Below, piece by piece: positions 33,377 through 40,194 of a DNA stretch of 64,000 nt. Origin of the DNA: Methanobrevibacter sp. (GTDB lineage: Archaea > Methanobacteriota > Methanobacteria > Methanobacteriales > Methanobacteriaceae). The first letter of the stretch is position 1; the number at the start of each line of letters is the position of its first letter. The position numbers were made by a program, and so were the translations under genes. The notes below the pieces were generated by a model, which made no database searches, was not told the DNA's origin, and saw only the letters and a program-made list of their open reading frames with translations. The stretch lies in contig JAGCLR010000230.1 in assembly GCA_017646885.1 (NCBI GenBank), positions 62,001 through 126,000 of the forward strand, in the 5' to 3' direction.

Positions 33377-33465
33377 AATAATGTCAAGAGGGAAAGGTTA
33401 GTAAACTCCCAAAGTGGCAGGTGCTTCACCTCAAGAAAATTTCTTGGAAAAAGTTTAAAAACCTC

Positions 33466-33494
33466 TTGACAAATAACACTTCATGTGTTATACT
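33466..33494 (+). promoter_or_regulatory. Promoter of the 33.5-kb structured RNA
   Basis: TTGACA 33466-33471, 17 bp, TATACT 33489-33494. Confidence 0.8.
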
Positions 33495-33500
33495 TAATAC

Positions 33501-33824
33501 ATAAATTAAATAAAGAATTCACTGCTGAATTGGTTGTGTAAAGCCGGTAAAACTCGCAAGAGTAAGTTCCCCATTAGAGGGTTCTTAAATCCACAAGATG
33601 GAGAGCGAAAATAGTTCACACAATCGCAAGGTAATAAAACTCGCAAGAGTATAAATCCCTATGATGGGTTATAAATCCAAAATGTACGCAGGGCAATAAG
33701 TCGGTATCTAATGTAAAGCACTACGCAATAAGTCCTCTCGACGCAGCGCACACAGTTCAGCTGATACATACCAGAACCATTAAACAGCAAGAGTTTAATG
33801 GTTCTGATTTTTTTTATTTTTTTT
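33501..33824 (+). ncRNA. Structured non-coding RNA of about 310 nt with duplicated modules
   Basis: A consensus promoter (33466) and a strong terminator (33773-33824) frame about 270 bases without a supported gene. Two modules repeat the order ACTC-GCAA-GAGT (a GNRA-capped hairpin), then a CCC/GGG hairpin, then TAAATCC. The first copy is at about 33550-33593 and the second at about 33636-33680. An 8-bp helix GGTTGTGT with ACACAATC closes module 1. The stems are kept while the sequence changes, which points to a folded RNA. It matches no RNA family that I can name. Confidence 0.72.
33773..33824 (+). terminator. Strong terminator of the 33.5-kb RNA
   Basis: AGAACCATTAAAC pairs with GTTTAATGGTTCT and is followed by a long T-rich run. 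Confidence 0.88.
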
Positions 33825-33834
33825 AAAAAAACTA

Positions 33835-33863
33835 TTGACAAACGCATCCAGTAGTGCTATACT
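33835..33863 (+). promoter_or_regulatory. Promoter for the 54-aa gene
   Basis: TTGACA 33835-33840, 17 bp, TATACT 33858-33863. Confidence 0.8.
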
Positions 33864-33910
33864 ATAATCAGAAAGAACGAAACAAACCAATCCAAAAGGA
33901 GATAATAACT

Positions 33911-34075
33911 ATGAAGACTATCGGCAAGACTATCGTGACTATCATCTGCGCCATCAACATTCTGTTCTGCGCTTGGGCATTCGCTTCTTGGTGTGATGTG
34001 GTTGCTGATAACTGCGACCCCAATCCCGTTCACAGCGAGTACAATCTGTTCGTGATGATGACCGAAAATAATTGA
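33911..34075 (+). CDS. Single-helix membrane or exported peptide, 54 aa
   Basis: ATG 33911 after AAAGGAG. The N-terminal hydrophobic helix (TIVTIICAINILFCAWAFAS) is followed by a short Cys/Asp-containing tail. TGA lies just before the next hairpin-promoter. Function unknown. Confidence 0.7.
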   Translation: MKTIGKTIVTIICAINILFCAWAFASWCDVVADNCDPNPVHSEYNLFVMMTENN

Positions 34076-34077
34076 AA

Positions 34078-34112
34078 AAGGGGTTGACAAACTCAACCCC
34101 ATCTATTATAAT
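34078..34112 (+). promoter_or_regulatory. Hairpin promoter for the 69-aa gene
   Basis: TTGACA 34084-34089, 17 bp, TATAAT 34107-34112. GGGGTTG pairs with CAACCCC around the -35. Confidence 0.8.
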
Positions 34113-34145
34113 AAAGACAACAAAACAAAGAAAGAGGTAATTAAA

Positions 34146-34355
34146 ATGGCAAAGCGTAAGAATCAGAAGAACTCCTACATCGCAGTTGGTACTGATGGCA
34201 AGATGTTTTCTATCACCGCTCCCAACGCAAAGACTGCACGAGTGGTCGCACAGAATAGCGCAACTCCTATCGCAAGTTGTCAGCGAGTGTTTAAGCGCGG
34301 TGGTGATCTGGGTAAGCAGGTCATGCGCAAGAGTGACATTTTTGCTTGCTGGTAA
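34146..34355 (+). CDS. Small basic protein, 69 aa
   Basis: ATG 34146 after AAGAGGT. Basic ends (AKRKNQKN, FKRGGDLGKQVMRK) and a central beta segment ITAPNAKTARVVAQ suggest nucleic-acid or protein binding. Unrecognised. Confidence 0.7.
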   Translation: MAKRKNQKNSYIAVGTDGKMFSITAPNAKTARVVAQNSATPIASCQRVFKRGGDLGKQVMRKSDIFACW

Positions 34356-34365
34356 AAAATCTTCC

Positions 34366-34403
34366 ATAAAGGGGTTGACAACACGACCCCTTTATGATAC
34401 AAT
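34366..34403 (+). promoter_or_regulatory. Hairpin promoter for the 101-aa gene
   Basis: TTGACA 34375-34380, 17 bp, TACAAT 34398-34403. CATAAAGGGG pairs with CCCCTTTATG across the -35. Confidence 0.78.
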
Positions 34404-34433
34404 AAGGATAACAAAACAAGGGAGGCAACTCAC

Positions 34434-34739
34434 ATGAAAATCAATCTGAATGACTGGACTTACATCGGTAAATACAATCACGCTGCTAAGTGGCTCCGAC
34501 CCCTCTGCGAATACAAGCTGATAGAAGAGGACAGCGGTAACTTCCGCAGAGAACAGCGAATCGGCTTCATTGCCTACGCTATCATCTGTATTCCTGTTCA
34601 CATCCTTCAGGCTCTGTATTGTATGTGGGACGGCGGTCTGAAAGAGTTTGAATGGCAGGGTCGCTTCCTTGGCTATGACACTCTGGTGCGTGAAAGCGAA
34701 TCTTGGAAAAAGGCAAAAGAAATTTACGAAAGGGGTTGA
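34434..34739 (+). CDS. Small protein with one membrane helix, 101 aa
   Basis: ATG 34434 after GGGAGGC. It contains a hydrophobic segment (IGFIAYAIICIPVHILQALY) between charged domains. The TGA stop is inside the TTGACA of the next promoter. Unrecognised. Confidence 0.7.
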   Translation: MKINLNDWTYIGKYNHAAKWLRPLCEYKLIEEDSGNFRREQRIGFIAYAIICIPVHILQALYCMWDGGLKEFEWQGRFLGYDTLVRESESWKKAKEIYERG

Positions 34740-34764
34740 CAAAACCCCTTTCTTCTGTTATACT
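34728..34764 (+). promoter_or_regulatory. Hairpin promoter overlapping a stop codon
   Basis: TTGACA 34736-34741, 17 bp, TATACT 34759-34764. GAAAGGGGTT pairs with AACCCCTTTC. The TGA of the upstream gene is part of the -35. Confidence 0.8.
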
Positions 34765-34795
34765 ATAATCACAAAGAACAAAGGAGCTGACTTCC

Positions 34796-35017
34796 ATGAG
34801 AGAAATGAATTATACCTATCGCATCCTTGACCTGCTGAAAGCTTATCCTAATGGCCTGCGCCTTCGCTCTATCGGCGCAAAGCTGGGTGTGTGGCATCCC
34901 TCTCTGGCAAAGGACATTGCCGAACTGGAGCGCAAGGGTCAGGTCATCGGCATTCTCCACCGCGACATGGCAAACATGGAACAGTATTACATCTGGAAAA
35001 TTTCAAAAAGGGGTTGA
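34796..35017 (+). CDS. Small winged-helix-like protein, 73 aa
   Basis: ATG 34796 after AAGGAGCTGACTTCC. The pattern ILDLLKAYPNGLRLRSIGAKL, SLAKDIAELERKGQVI and a wing-like QYYIWKI fits a minimal winged helix-turn-helix, so it is a candidate transcription regulator. TGA overlaps the next -35. Confidence 0.72.
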   Translation: MREMNYTYRILDLLKAYPNGLRLRSIGAKLGVWHPSLAKDIAELERKGQVIGILHRDMANMEQYYIWKISKRG

Positions 35018-35042
35018 CAACAACCCCTTCCCATGGTATAAT
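35008..35042 (+). promoter_or_regulatory. Hairpin promoter overlapping a stop codon
   Basis: TTGACA 35014-35019, 17 bp, TATAAT 35037-35042. AAGGGGTTG pairs with CAACCCCTT, and the TGA of the upstream gene is in the -35. Confidence 0.8.
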
Positions 35043-35072
35043 AAATACAACAAAAGAAAAGGAGATGTTCCT

Positions 35073-35249
35073 ATGATTAAGACTCGTAGACTGCCGACCA
35101 ACATCATCGTTAATGAAATCATGTGGGCACGCCCCACGGTTATTCACCTATTCGGCAAATACTTTTGGGATGGGGATTATAAAAAGCTCCTCATTGGTGA
35201 CAAGACCCTCAAACAGCACTGGGCTAAATACCACAAATTAATTGATTGA
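35073..35249 (+). CDS. Small basic protein, 58 aa
   Basis: ATG 35073 after AAAGGAGA. Basic and aromatic (ARPTVIHLFGKYFWDGDYKK). Unrecognised; monocistronic. Confidence 0.68.
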   Translation: MIKTRRLPTNIIVNEIMWARPTVIHLFGKYFWDGDYKKLLIGDKTLKQHWAKYHKLID

Positions 35250-35284
35250 AAGGGGTTGACAAACCCTTTTCTGTCTGGTATAAT
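35249..35284 (+). promoter_or_regulatory. Hairpin promoter for the 63-aa gene
   Basis: TTGACA 35256-35261, 17 bp, TATAAT 35279-35284. AAAGGGGTT pairs with AACCCTTTT. Confidence 0.8.
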
Positions 35285-35314
35285 AAAGGTACAAAAAACA
35301 AAGGAGTTGTTACT

Positions 35315-35506
35315 ATGAAGACTTACCTGTGCGACTACAGCGTGGCTACTTTCTCCACCATTGAGGCTATTGTGGAAGGTGCATTCCCCGAGGCGGTGGT
35401 CAGATGTGAAGATGTGAACGAGGATTTCTTTGAAGCTCACATCTATTTCGCCGATGACCTAGACATGCTGGATGACATTATGGCGGAATTTGTTTGGGAA
35501 GATTAA
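35315..35506 (+). CDS. Small acidic protein, 63 aa
   Basis: ATG 35315 after AAAGGAGTTGTTACT, the start context repeated through this region. Acidic, alpha/beta (VATFSTIEAIVEGAFPEAVV, FADDLDMLDDIMAEFVWED). Unrecognised; it could mimic DNA because of its charge, which is only speculation. Confidence 0.68.
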   Translation: MKTYLCDYSVATFSTIEAIVEGAFPEAVVRCEDVNEDFFEAHIYFADDLDMLDDIMAEFVWED

Positions 35507-35524
35507 AAAATCTTCCCAAACCAC

Positions 35525-35553
35525 TTGACAAATCCAGTAGCCTGTGGTATACT
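35525..35553 (+). promoter_or_regulatory. Promoter for the 74-aa gene
   Basis: TTGACA 35525-35530, 17 bp, TATACT 35548-35553. Confidence 0.8.
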
Positions 35554-35584
35554 TTAGATACAATAAAGGAAAGGAATTGATACT

Positions 35585-35809
35585 ATGATGAAGAAATACA
35601 AGGTTTGCGGTTTCTCCGCTCTGATGGATGCCGAGATGAACACCAACGACACCGAACAGGCAAGCGACCTGTTTGAAACCATGATGAACAGCGACTGCTA
35701 CTATCGTGGTTATGTCATGGACAACAATACCGGCGAGGTCTACTGCCACTTTGATAAAGAGGTGGACGGCAACGGCATAAAGACCACTTATTGGACTGCG
35801 TTCGCGTGA
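35585..35809 (+). CDS. Small acidic protein, 74 aa
   Basis: ATG 35585 after AAAGGAATTGATACT. Acidic with a possible beta hairpin (YYRGYVMDNNTGEVYCHF). The end of the gene forms the left arm of the terminator. Unrecognised. Confidence 0.68.
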   Translation: MMKKYKVCGFSALMDAEMNTNDTEQASDLFETMMNSDCYYRGYVMDNNTGEVYCHFDKEVDGNGIKTTYWTAFA

Positions 35810-35825
35810 GCGCAGTCCTTTTTTG
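35793..35825 (+). terminator. Terminator before GC element 1
   Basis: GGACTGCG pairs with CGCAGTCC, followed by six T. Confidence 0.85.
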
Positions 35826-35837
35826 TGCAATTTTACC

Positions 35838-35915
35838 AATTGACTTTTCGCACGCGCGCCCACGGCCCAGGCGCGCGTTATTTCTATTATAACATACTAT
35901 ACGCAATTTTGTCAA
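35838..35915. promoter_or_regulatory. GC palindrome element 1, leftward promoter only
   Basis: An 8-bp-arm palindrome (CGCGCGCC with GGCGCGCG, 35853-35877). To its right is a leftward promoter: TTGACA at 35910-35915 and TATAAT at 35886-35891 on the minus strand, 18-bp spacer. A TTGACT at the left has no matching -10. First of six related elements. Confidence 0.72.
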
Positions 35916-35959
35916 GACTTCTAGCAGAAATTTTTATTTTTTTATTTTTCCCAAAACGC

Positions 35960-35988
35960 TTGACTTCTACGGACGGCTGTGCTATACT
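35960..35988 (+). promoter_or_regulatory. Promoter for the 106-aa gene
   Basis: TTGACT 35960-35965, 17 bp, TATACT 35983-35988, in a TTTTTCCCAAAACGC context that recurs after elements 3 and 5. Confidence 0.78.
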
Positions 35989-36019
35989 TAACTCAACAAA
36001 TGAAAGAGAGGTAAGCACC

Positions 36020-36340
36020 ATGAAAATGAACATGACCTATCACGCAAGAGAGGAGCGCATTGACCGTCTAACCGCCATCATTGACTGTCTGGGTGACATT
36101 GGAGAAGTTATCCTTGAAACCCCTTCTGCAACTCATGTTGGCTCTATCTGTTGTTTGACCACTCTTGGAGTGATTATCGTAAAGAGCCAGTATAATGGAG
36201 TAATTATTACTGGTTACATGGCTTCTATGGACCAAGTTATGGCTATGTTTTATTCCGCAGGTTTTAAGGGCGTCCCCCATCATCTTAAGCGGAGAGTTTC
36301 TTATAATAACAGAACTTACGCTTTTTTAAGAGAAATTTAA
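36020..36340 (+). CDS. Uncharacterised protein, 106 aa
   Basis: ATG 36020 after GAGAGGTAAGCACC. The pattern of alternating strands and helices (SICCLTTLGVIIVKSQYNGV, GYMASMDQVMAMFYSAGFKG) ends with a basic tail. No family recognised. Codon use is more AT-rich in the second half. Confidence 0.7.
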   Translation: MKMNMTYHAREERIDRLTAIIDCLGDIGEVILETPSATHVGSICCLTTLGVIIVKSQYNGVIITGYMASMDQVMAMFYSAGFKGVPHHLKRRVSYNNRTYAFLREI

Positions 36341-36349
36341 AAAAAAGTA

Positions 36350-36378
36350 TTGACAAACCACTCAACCTATGGTATCAT
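36350..36378 (+). promoter_or_regulatory. Promoter for the HAD gene
   Basis: TTGACA 36350-36355, 17 bp, TATCAT 36373-36378. Confidence 0.75.
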
Positions 36379-36409
36379 TAAGATACAAAAAGGAAAGGAA
36401 GTAAAGATT

Positions 36410-36859
36410 ATGAAAAAGATGAACATCACCATTAACTTTGACATGGACGGCACGATTGCTGACCTCTACGGCGTTGAGAACTGGCTGGAAATGCTGATTG
36501 CTGAAGATACCACCCCTTACGCAGAAGCCATTCCCCTGCTCCGCCTGTCCGCACTTGCCAAGCGTCTGAACAATCTCCAGAAGCAGGGCTACCAGCTTGC
36601 GGTTATCTCTTGGCTCTCCAAGAGCGGAAGCGATGCCTACAATGAAGCCGTGACTGCGGTCAAGCTGAACTGGCTGGCTCAGCACCTGCCGAGCGTGAAC
36701 TGGGACAGAATTACCATCGTCCCTTACGGCACTCCGAAGCAGAACTTCTGCGAAAATCCTCTTGACATTCTGTTTGACGATGAAGCCAAAAACCGCGACA
36801 ACTGGACAGGCAGAGCCTACGATGTGCAGAACATCATGGAAATCCTCAGAACTTTCTGA
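36410..36859 (+). CDS. HAD-like phosphatase (5'-nucleotidase type), 149 aa
   Basis: ATG 36410 after AAAGGAAG. Motif I is NFDMDGTIADL (Asp11 nucleophile, Asp13). AVISWLSKS fits motif II. The lysine of motif III could be in PYGTPKQ, and DILFDDEAKNRDNW fits motif IV. The small size resembles phage and bacterial 5'(3')-deoxyribonucleotidases, so it may dephosphorylate nucleotides and tune pools alongside FolD. The substrate is inferred only. The stop is inside the terminator. Confidence 0.82.
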   Translation: MKKMNITINFDMDGTIADLYGVENWLEMLIAEDTTPYAEAIPLLRLSALAKRLNNLQKQGYQLAVISWLSKSGSDAYNEAVTAVKLNWLAQHLPSVNWDRITIVPYGTPKQNFCENPLDILFDDEAKNRDNWTGRAYDVQNIMEILRTF

Positions 36860-36867
36860 GGATTTTC
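36840..36867 (+). terminator. Terminator containing the stop codon of the HAD gene
   Basis: AATCCTCAG pairs with CTGAGGATT and is followed by TTC. The TGA lies in the right arm. Confidence 0.72.
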
Positions 36868-36878
36868 AAAAAAACTTA

Positions 36879-36907
36879 TTGACAAACGCTCTGAAATGTG
36901 CTATACT
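36879..36907 (+). promoter_or_regulatory. Promoter for the 97-aa gene
   Basis: TTGACA 36879-36884, 17 bp, TATACT 36902-36907. Confidence 0.8.
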
Positions 36908-36938
36908 TTAATTACAGTAAAGGAAAGGAATTGATACT

Positions 36939-37232
36939 ATGAAAAACGCTATTGAGATGGGTCAGATTGCCGCTAATGCCAACGAGGTTAAGGCAAACCG
37001 CCGCAAGGAAAAAGCTCTGAAAGTCTTGCATGATTCCATCTATCCGGAAATGCTGAAAGCTGCAAATGATGGTGATTATCAGATTAAGTATCAACTGTGC
37101 GCTGATACTGACCGCGAGACTGTCATGGCTGAACTGCTTGAGGCCGGCTATGAAGTCAGCAAGTCTGGTTATACTCTGAAAATTAGTTGGTTTCAGCAGA
37201 TGATTGACGCTTCTCTTGGTAAAAATAAATGA
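36939..37232 (+). CDS. Uncharacterised protein, 97 aa
   Basis: ATG 36939 after AAAGGAATTGATACT. The N-terminal helix is basic (NEVKANRRKEKALKVLHDS); the C-terminal part is alpha/beta with TVMAELLEAGYEVSKSGYTL. Unrecognised. Confidence 0.7.
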   Translation: MKNAIEMGQIAANANEVKANRRKEKALKVLHDSIYPEMLKAANDGDYQIKYQLCADTDRETVMAELLEAGYEVSKSGYTLKISWFQQMIDASLGKNK

Positions 37233-37235
37233 GAA

Positions 37236-37264
37236 AAATCACCCAATTTTTGGGTGATTTTTTT
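37236..37264 (+). terminator. Terminator before GC element 2
   Basis: AAATCACCCA pairs with TGGGTGATTT, followed by T-rich sequence. Confidence 0.85.
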
Positions 37265-37278
37265 GTACATTTTGCCTA

Positions 37279-37374
37279 TTGACAAATCCAAAAGTATGTG
37301 ATAAAATTGGCGGCGCGCTGACGGTCCTGGCGCGCCGAATTTTCCATTATACCACCTCGCCAGCAATTTGTCAA
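37279..37374. promoter_or_regulatory. GC palindrome element 2 between face-to-face promoters
   Basis: Rightward TTGACA (37279-37284), 17 bp, TAAAAT (37302-37307). Leftward TTGACA (37369-37374), 17 bp, TATAAT (37346-37351). Between the two -10 boxes lies palindrome 37311-37337 (CGGCGCGC with GCGCGCCG), so both start sites fall in or beside its arms. Confidence 0.78.
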
Positions 37375-37512
37375 TAGGCAAATTGAACAAATTTTGGGTC
37401 CCTCTCGTTCCCGAAATTGTGCACATTGCACAATGTCCTCCAGTAGTGGACAGTTTCATACGCTAAAGTGTTAAAGCGAAAATCTTTGTGCAATTTGATG
37501 AATAAATTTTGC

Positions 37513-37541
37513 TTGCAATCTGTCTGCCGATGTGCTATACT
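37513..37541 (+). promoter_or_regulatory. Promoter of the 37.55-kb leader RNA
   Basis: TTGCAA 37513-37518, 17 bp, TATACT 37536-37541. Confidence 0.65.
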
Positions 37542-37544
37542 ATA

Positions 37545-37650
37545 AGAGAAGTGAGGGGCTGGTAAAGCTCGCAACGAAATCCTGTCGAGTGCGTAAGGAA
37601 GTCAAGGTACACAAAAGGTTGAAAAAAGTTTTTCAAAAAGTTTTGAAAAA
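37545..37650 (+). ncRNA. Short untranslated RNA sharing its 5' end with the 44.6-kb RNA
   Basis: Transcribed from 37513 and ending before the next promoter (37655). It begins with AGAGAAGTGAGGGGC, the same 15 bases found at 44611, and contains GGTAAAGCTCGC. No open frame with a ribosome site is seen. Confidence 0.5.
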
Positions 37651-37654
37651 GGTC

Positions 37655-37683
37655 TTGACAATCCCCACTTCATCTGCTATAAT
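37655..37683 (+). promoter_or_regulatory. Promoter for the exonuclease gene
   Basis: TTGACA 37655-37660, 17 bp, TATAAT 37678-37683. Confidence 0.8.
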
Positions 37684-37687
37684 AGGT

Positions 37688-37727
37688 AATGTCAGTAGGG
37701 GAAACGATGGTAAACCCCACAGACGGA
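37688..37727 (+). promoter_or_regulatory. 5'-UTR hairpin with CGATGG loop (copy 1)
   Basis: GTC-GT-GGGG pairs with CCCC-AC-GAC around AAACGATGGTAAA. A partner at 42696-42735 keeps the loop but changes the stem. Confidence 0.6.
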
Positions 37728-37741
37728 AAGGAATTGATATT

Positions 37742-38440
37742 ATGAATAAGATTGACTATCGTCACCACTTTATTGCTGTGGTTGACACCGAAACCGCCAA
37801 CACTCTTGTTGACGATAATGGCAAAATGGACATGAGTTCCGTTCTGCCCTACGATGTAGGCTATTGCATCATGGACACCAAAGGTCGAGTAATGGTTGAG
37901 CGTTCTTTTGTTAACTCTGACATTTTCAACCATGAAGCCGAGCTGATGCAATCCGCATACTATGCCAAGAAAATTCCCCAGTATCTTGCCGACATTGAAA
38001 GCGGAAAGCGTGTGGTTGCTAATACCTACGAAATCCGCAAGGCTCTGCTTGCTGACATGGCTTTGTATCGTGTTCATGAGGTCTGCGCCCACAATGCACG
38101 ATTTGACTTGACCGCTTTAAATAACATTCAGCGGTGGACTACTAAAAGCAAATACCGCTTCTTCTTCCCCTATGGCACGGAGATTTGGGACACCATGAAG
38201 ATGGCGCGAGATGTGATACACAAAATGCCCACCTATCGCAAGTTCTGCGAGGAAAACGGCTTTTTGACTAAAAACGGCAGACTTTCCGCAACTGCCGAAA
38301 ACCTTTACCGCTTCATCATCAAAGACCCCACTTTTGAGGAAAGCCATACTGGTTTGGAAGATGTGCAGATTGAGCGTGAAATCTTCCTTTACTGCATGAA
38401 GCAACACAAGAAGATGCGGAAAGGCTTGTGGGAAAAGTAA
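37742..38440 (+). CDS. DEDDh-type 3'-5' exonuclease (DnaQ-like), 232 aa
   Basis: ATG 37742 after AAAGGAATTGATATT. ExoI is VVDTET (D15, E17), ExoII is CAHNARFD, and ExoIII is HTGLEDVQIE (H and D), the full DEDDh set. It degrades single-stranded DNA or RNA from the 3' end. With no polymerase domain it is a free-standing proofreading or scavenging enzyme. It stands alone downstream of a structured leader. Confidence 0.88.
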   Translation: MNKIDYRHHFIAVVDTETANTLVDDNGKMDMSSVLPYDVGYCIMDTKGRVMVERSFVNSDIFNHEAELMQSAYYAKKIPQYLADIESGKRVVANTYEIRKALLADMALYRVHEVCAHNARFDLTALNNIQRWTTKSKYRFFFPYGTEIWDTMKMARDVIHKMPTYRKFCEENGFLTKNGRLSATAENLYRFIIKDPTFEESHTGLEDVQIEREIFLYCMKQHKKMRKGLWEK

Positions 38441-38485
38441 CCCACAAGCCACCGCAAAAAAGTTGAAAAACTTTGAAAAAAACCC

Positions 38486-38514
38486 TTGACAAATTCGCTT
38501 CTATCCCTTATAAT
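38486..38514 (+). promoter_or_regulatory. Promoter for winged-helix gene copy 1
   Basis: TTGACA 38486-38491, 17 bp, TATAAT 38509-38514. The 80-base leader has an AAGAGG/CCTCTT hairpin. Confidence 0.8.
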
Positions 38515-38596
38515 AATAAATGTAAAGAGGACAACACCTCTTACAGAATAAATCAAAGACAGGTTCAAGTCTCTAAAACCGAAAGGAATTGATACT

Positions 38597-38953
38597 ATGA
38601 AGAAGATGACCAAGCGTGAGAAGTTTGAGATGCTGATGGCTATCTCCGAGGTTAACTCCAACCCCGTTCTGTCCGAGTTCATCACCCACGAGCTGGAGCT
38701 GCTGGCGAAGAAGAACACCAGCGAGAAGAAGCCCACCGCAGTCCAGGTGGCAAATGAGGGTCTGAAGCAGACCATCATGGATGTGCTGACCGAGAATGGC
38801 GGTCTGATGACCGTGACCGACATTCAGAAGTCCTGTGAGGAGCTGTCCGAGCTGTCCAATCAGAAGGTCACTGCTCTCATCCGTCAGCTCAAGGAAGACG
38901 GCAAGGTTGAGAAGGTCGAGGACAAGCGCAAGTCCTATTTCAAGGCGGTTTAA
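38597..38953 (+). CDS. Winged-helix DNA-binding protein, copy 1, 118 aa
   Basis: ATG 38597 after AAAGGAATTGATACT. The N-terminal helices (TKREKFEMLMAISEVNSNP, FITHELELLAKKNTSEKK) precede a C-terminal winged helix (MTVTDIQKSCEELSELSNQK, ALIRQLKEDGKVEK, SYF wing). It is closely related to the genes at 41746 and, more distantly, 59787. Codons are GC-rich and optimised, so it is likely abundant. It could be a nucleoid-like or regulatory protein. Confidence 0.78.
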   Translation: MKKMTKREKFEMLMAISEVNSNPVLSEFITHELELLAKKNTSEKKPTAVQVANEGLKQTIMDVLTENGGLMTVTDIQKSCEELSELSNQKVTALIRQLKEDGKVEKVEDKRKSYFKAV

Positions 38954-38964
38954 CCGCCAAAAGT

Positions 38965-39014
38965 CAAGGGGGAAGAAATTCCCCCTTGACAAACCCTTTT
39001 TAATCTGATAGAAT
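38965..39014 (+). promoter_or_regulatory. Terminator fused to promoter for the 120-aa gene
   Basis: TCAAGGGGGAA pairs with TTCCCCCTTGA. The right arm continues into TTGACA 38986-38991, 17 bp, TAGAAT 39009-39014. Confidence 0.78.
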
Positions 39015-39040
39015 AGTATCAGAAAGGCAAGGTGATACCA

Positions 39041-39403
39041 ATGAGCAAGCAAGTTGAAGCACTCCGCAAGTTAGGCTTAACCGATGCGGAAATCCAGCAG
39101 GTGTTGGAAGATGACAAGCGGATTGACAAAGGCGAGAAACTGTTTGAGTTGTCTGCCGAACAGGAAAAGGCAAGCAAGCAGGCAAGACAGGCTGACCGCA
39201 AACCTACTGTCTACAAGTTGGACAACACCGCAGGCAAGCGAAGCAAGAAAGAGGATAAAGACAAGGCAGATTTGCTTGGTGCGATGTTCAACGCAATTTT
39301 GCCGATGTGCGACACCTACGAAGTCGCAAACAGTGAGCGTGAATTTTCTTTCACCTATCATGGAAGAAAATTCAAGGTTGTGCTATCCGCCCCCCGTAGT
39401 TGA
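39041..39403 (+). CDS. UBA/CUE-like helical start plus basic middle, 120 aa, copy 1
   Basis: ATG 39041, AAGGTG 10 bases upstream. N-terminal LRKLGLTDAEIQQVLEDDKR is a three-helix-like motif, followed by IDKGEKLFELSAEQEKASKQ, a basic linker and a beta C-terminus. Paralogue of 42208; each follows a winged-helix gene, so the pair probably works together. The C-terminal codons overlap the terminator. Confidence 0.75.
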   Translation: MSKQVEALRKLGLTDAEIQQVLEDDKRIDKGEKLFELSAEQEKASKQARQADRKPTVYKLDNTAGKRSKKEDKDKADLLGAMFNAILPMCDTYEVANSEREFSFTYHGRKFKVVLSAPRS

Positions 39404-39418
39404 GGGGCGGATTTTTTT
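39385..39418 (+). terminator. Terminator containing a stop codon, before GC element 3
   Basis: ATCCGCCCC pairs with GGGGCGGAT, followed by seven T; the TGA of the upstream gene is between the arms. Confidence 0.85.
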
Positions 39419-39443
39419 GTGCATTTTGACGAAAAAGTTTTTC

Positions 39444-39537
39444 TTGACATTTCCAAAAGAATGTGGTAAAATGGCCGGCCGCCAACGCACGCTGCGGCCG
39501 AAATTTCAATTATACCCCAATCCCAGCAATTTGTCAA
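39444..39537. promoter_or_regulatory. GC palindrome element 3 between face-to-face promoters
   Basis: Rightward TTGACA (39444-39449), 17 bp, TAAAAT (39467-39472). Leftward TTGACA (39532-39537), 17 bp, TATAAT (39509-39514). The palindrome CGGCCGC/GCGGCCG spans 39476-39500. Confidence 0.78.
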
Positions 39538-39582
39538 GAGAAAAATCGAAAATTTTCTAAATAATTATTTTTCCCAAAACGC

Positions 39583-39610
39583 TTGACAAATTCCAGTAGT
39601 GTGGTATAAT
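39583..39610 (+). promoter_or_regulatory. Promoter for the 61-aa gene
   Basis: TTGACA 39583-39588, 16 bp, TATAAT 39605-39610. Confidence 0.78.
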
Positions 39611-39630
39611 TTACTCAAGAGGTGAGGATA

Positions 39631-39816
39631 ATGAATAAATACTATACAATTGAATGGTCTGGCGAGAATCCTTGGGGTGGTTACTATTCTGACCGCAGAC
39701 GCTTTGAAGCTGATGAAAAAGCTAAAATGGACATGTTCATTTTTGACCTTTCTCGCAAGGAAGGCATTACCAAAATTTGGAAAAGCACCATTGAAGAATT
39801 TGATTTTGACTATTGA
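39631..39816 (+). CDS. Small acidic/aromatic protein, 61 aa
   Basis: ATG 39631 after AAGAGGTGAGGATA; the GTG nine bases earlier overlaps the ribosome site. NKYYTIEWSGENPWGGYYSD suggests a small beta domain. The TGA stop lies inside the next TTGACA. Unrecognised. Confidence 0.68.
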   Translation: MNKYYTIEWSGENPWGGYYSDRRRFEADEKAKMDMFIFDLSRKEGITKIWKSTIEEFDFDY

Positions 39817-39841
39817 CAAATTCCAATAGAAGTGGTATACT
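39813..39841 (+). promoter_or_regulatory. Promoter overlapping a stop codon
   Basis: TTGACA 39813-39818, 17 bp, TATACT 39836-39841; the TGA of the 61-aa gene is 39814-39816. Confidence 0.8.
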
Positions 39842-39871
39842 TTAGATACAAAGAACAAAGGAGCGTTAAAC

Positions 39872-40189
39872 ATGGCAGAGTTTTGGATGTGTTTCGGTGT
39901 AATGGGACTGGTTGGAGTTCCTGCCATTTTACTGTTTGCCCTTGGTGGTGCTGATGCGGTTCATAGAATAGGTGGTTCGGCTATGGTGTTAGCCTTTTGG
40001 CTGTTGATTTCGGTTGCGATGGTTGCCGAAGCGAAGTGGGATGCTGAAACATGGAACAACGGCATTTGCTCCGTGTGTGAGGGTGAATACAAGTTCAGCG
40101 GTGCGACTAAATACCGCACTTCTCATCACTATTATTACACCTGCGACAACTGCGACCATACCATTGAATTAAATTCTTTGATGAAATAA
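39872..40189 (+). CDS. Two-helix membrane protein with zinc ribbon, 105 aa
   Basis: ATG 39872 after AAAGGAGCG. Two transmembrane helices (GVMGLVGVPAILLFALGGAD, SAMVLAFWLLISVAMVAE), then CSVCEGEY and CDNCDHTI forming a four-Cys ribbon on the cytosolic side. Unrecognised; similar layout to the 84-aa gene at 30611. Confidence 0.72.
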   Translation: MAEFWMCFGVMGLVGVPAILLFALGGADAVHRIGGSAMVLAFWLLISVAMVAEAKWDAETWNNGICSVCEGEYKFSGATKYRTSHHYYYTCDNCDHTIELNSLMK

Positions 40190-40194
40190 TGGAA

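Noticed and set aside
38555..38580. T-loop-like GGTTCAAGTC suggesting a tRNA
   Set aside because: No acceptor, D or anticodon arms can be formed. I found no tRNA, including no CTA suppressor, in the window.
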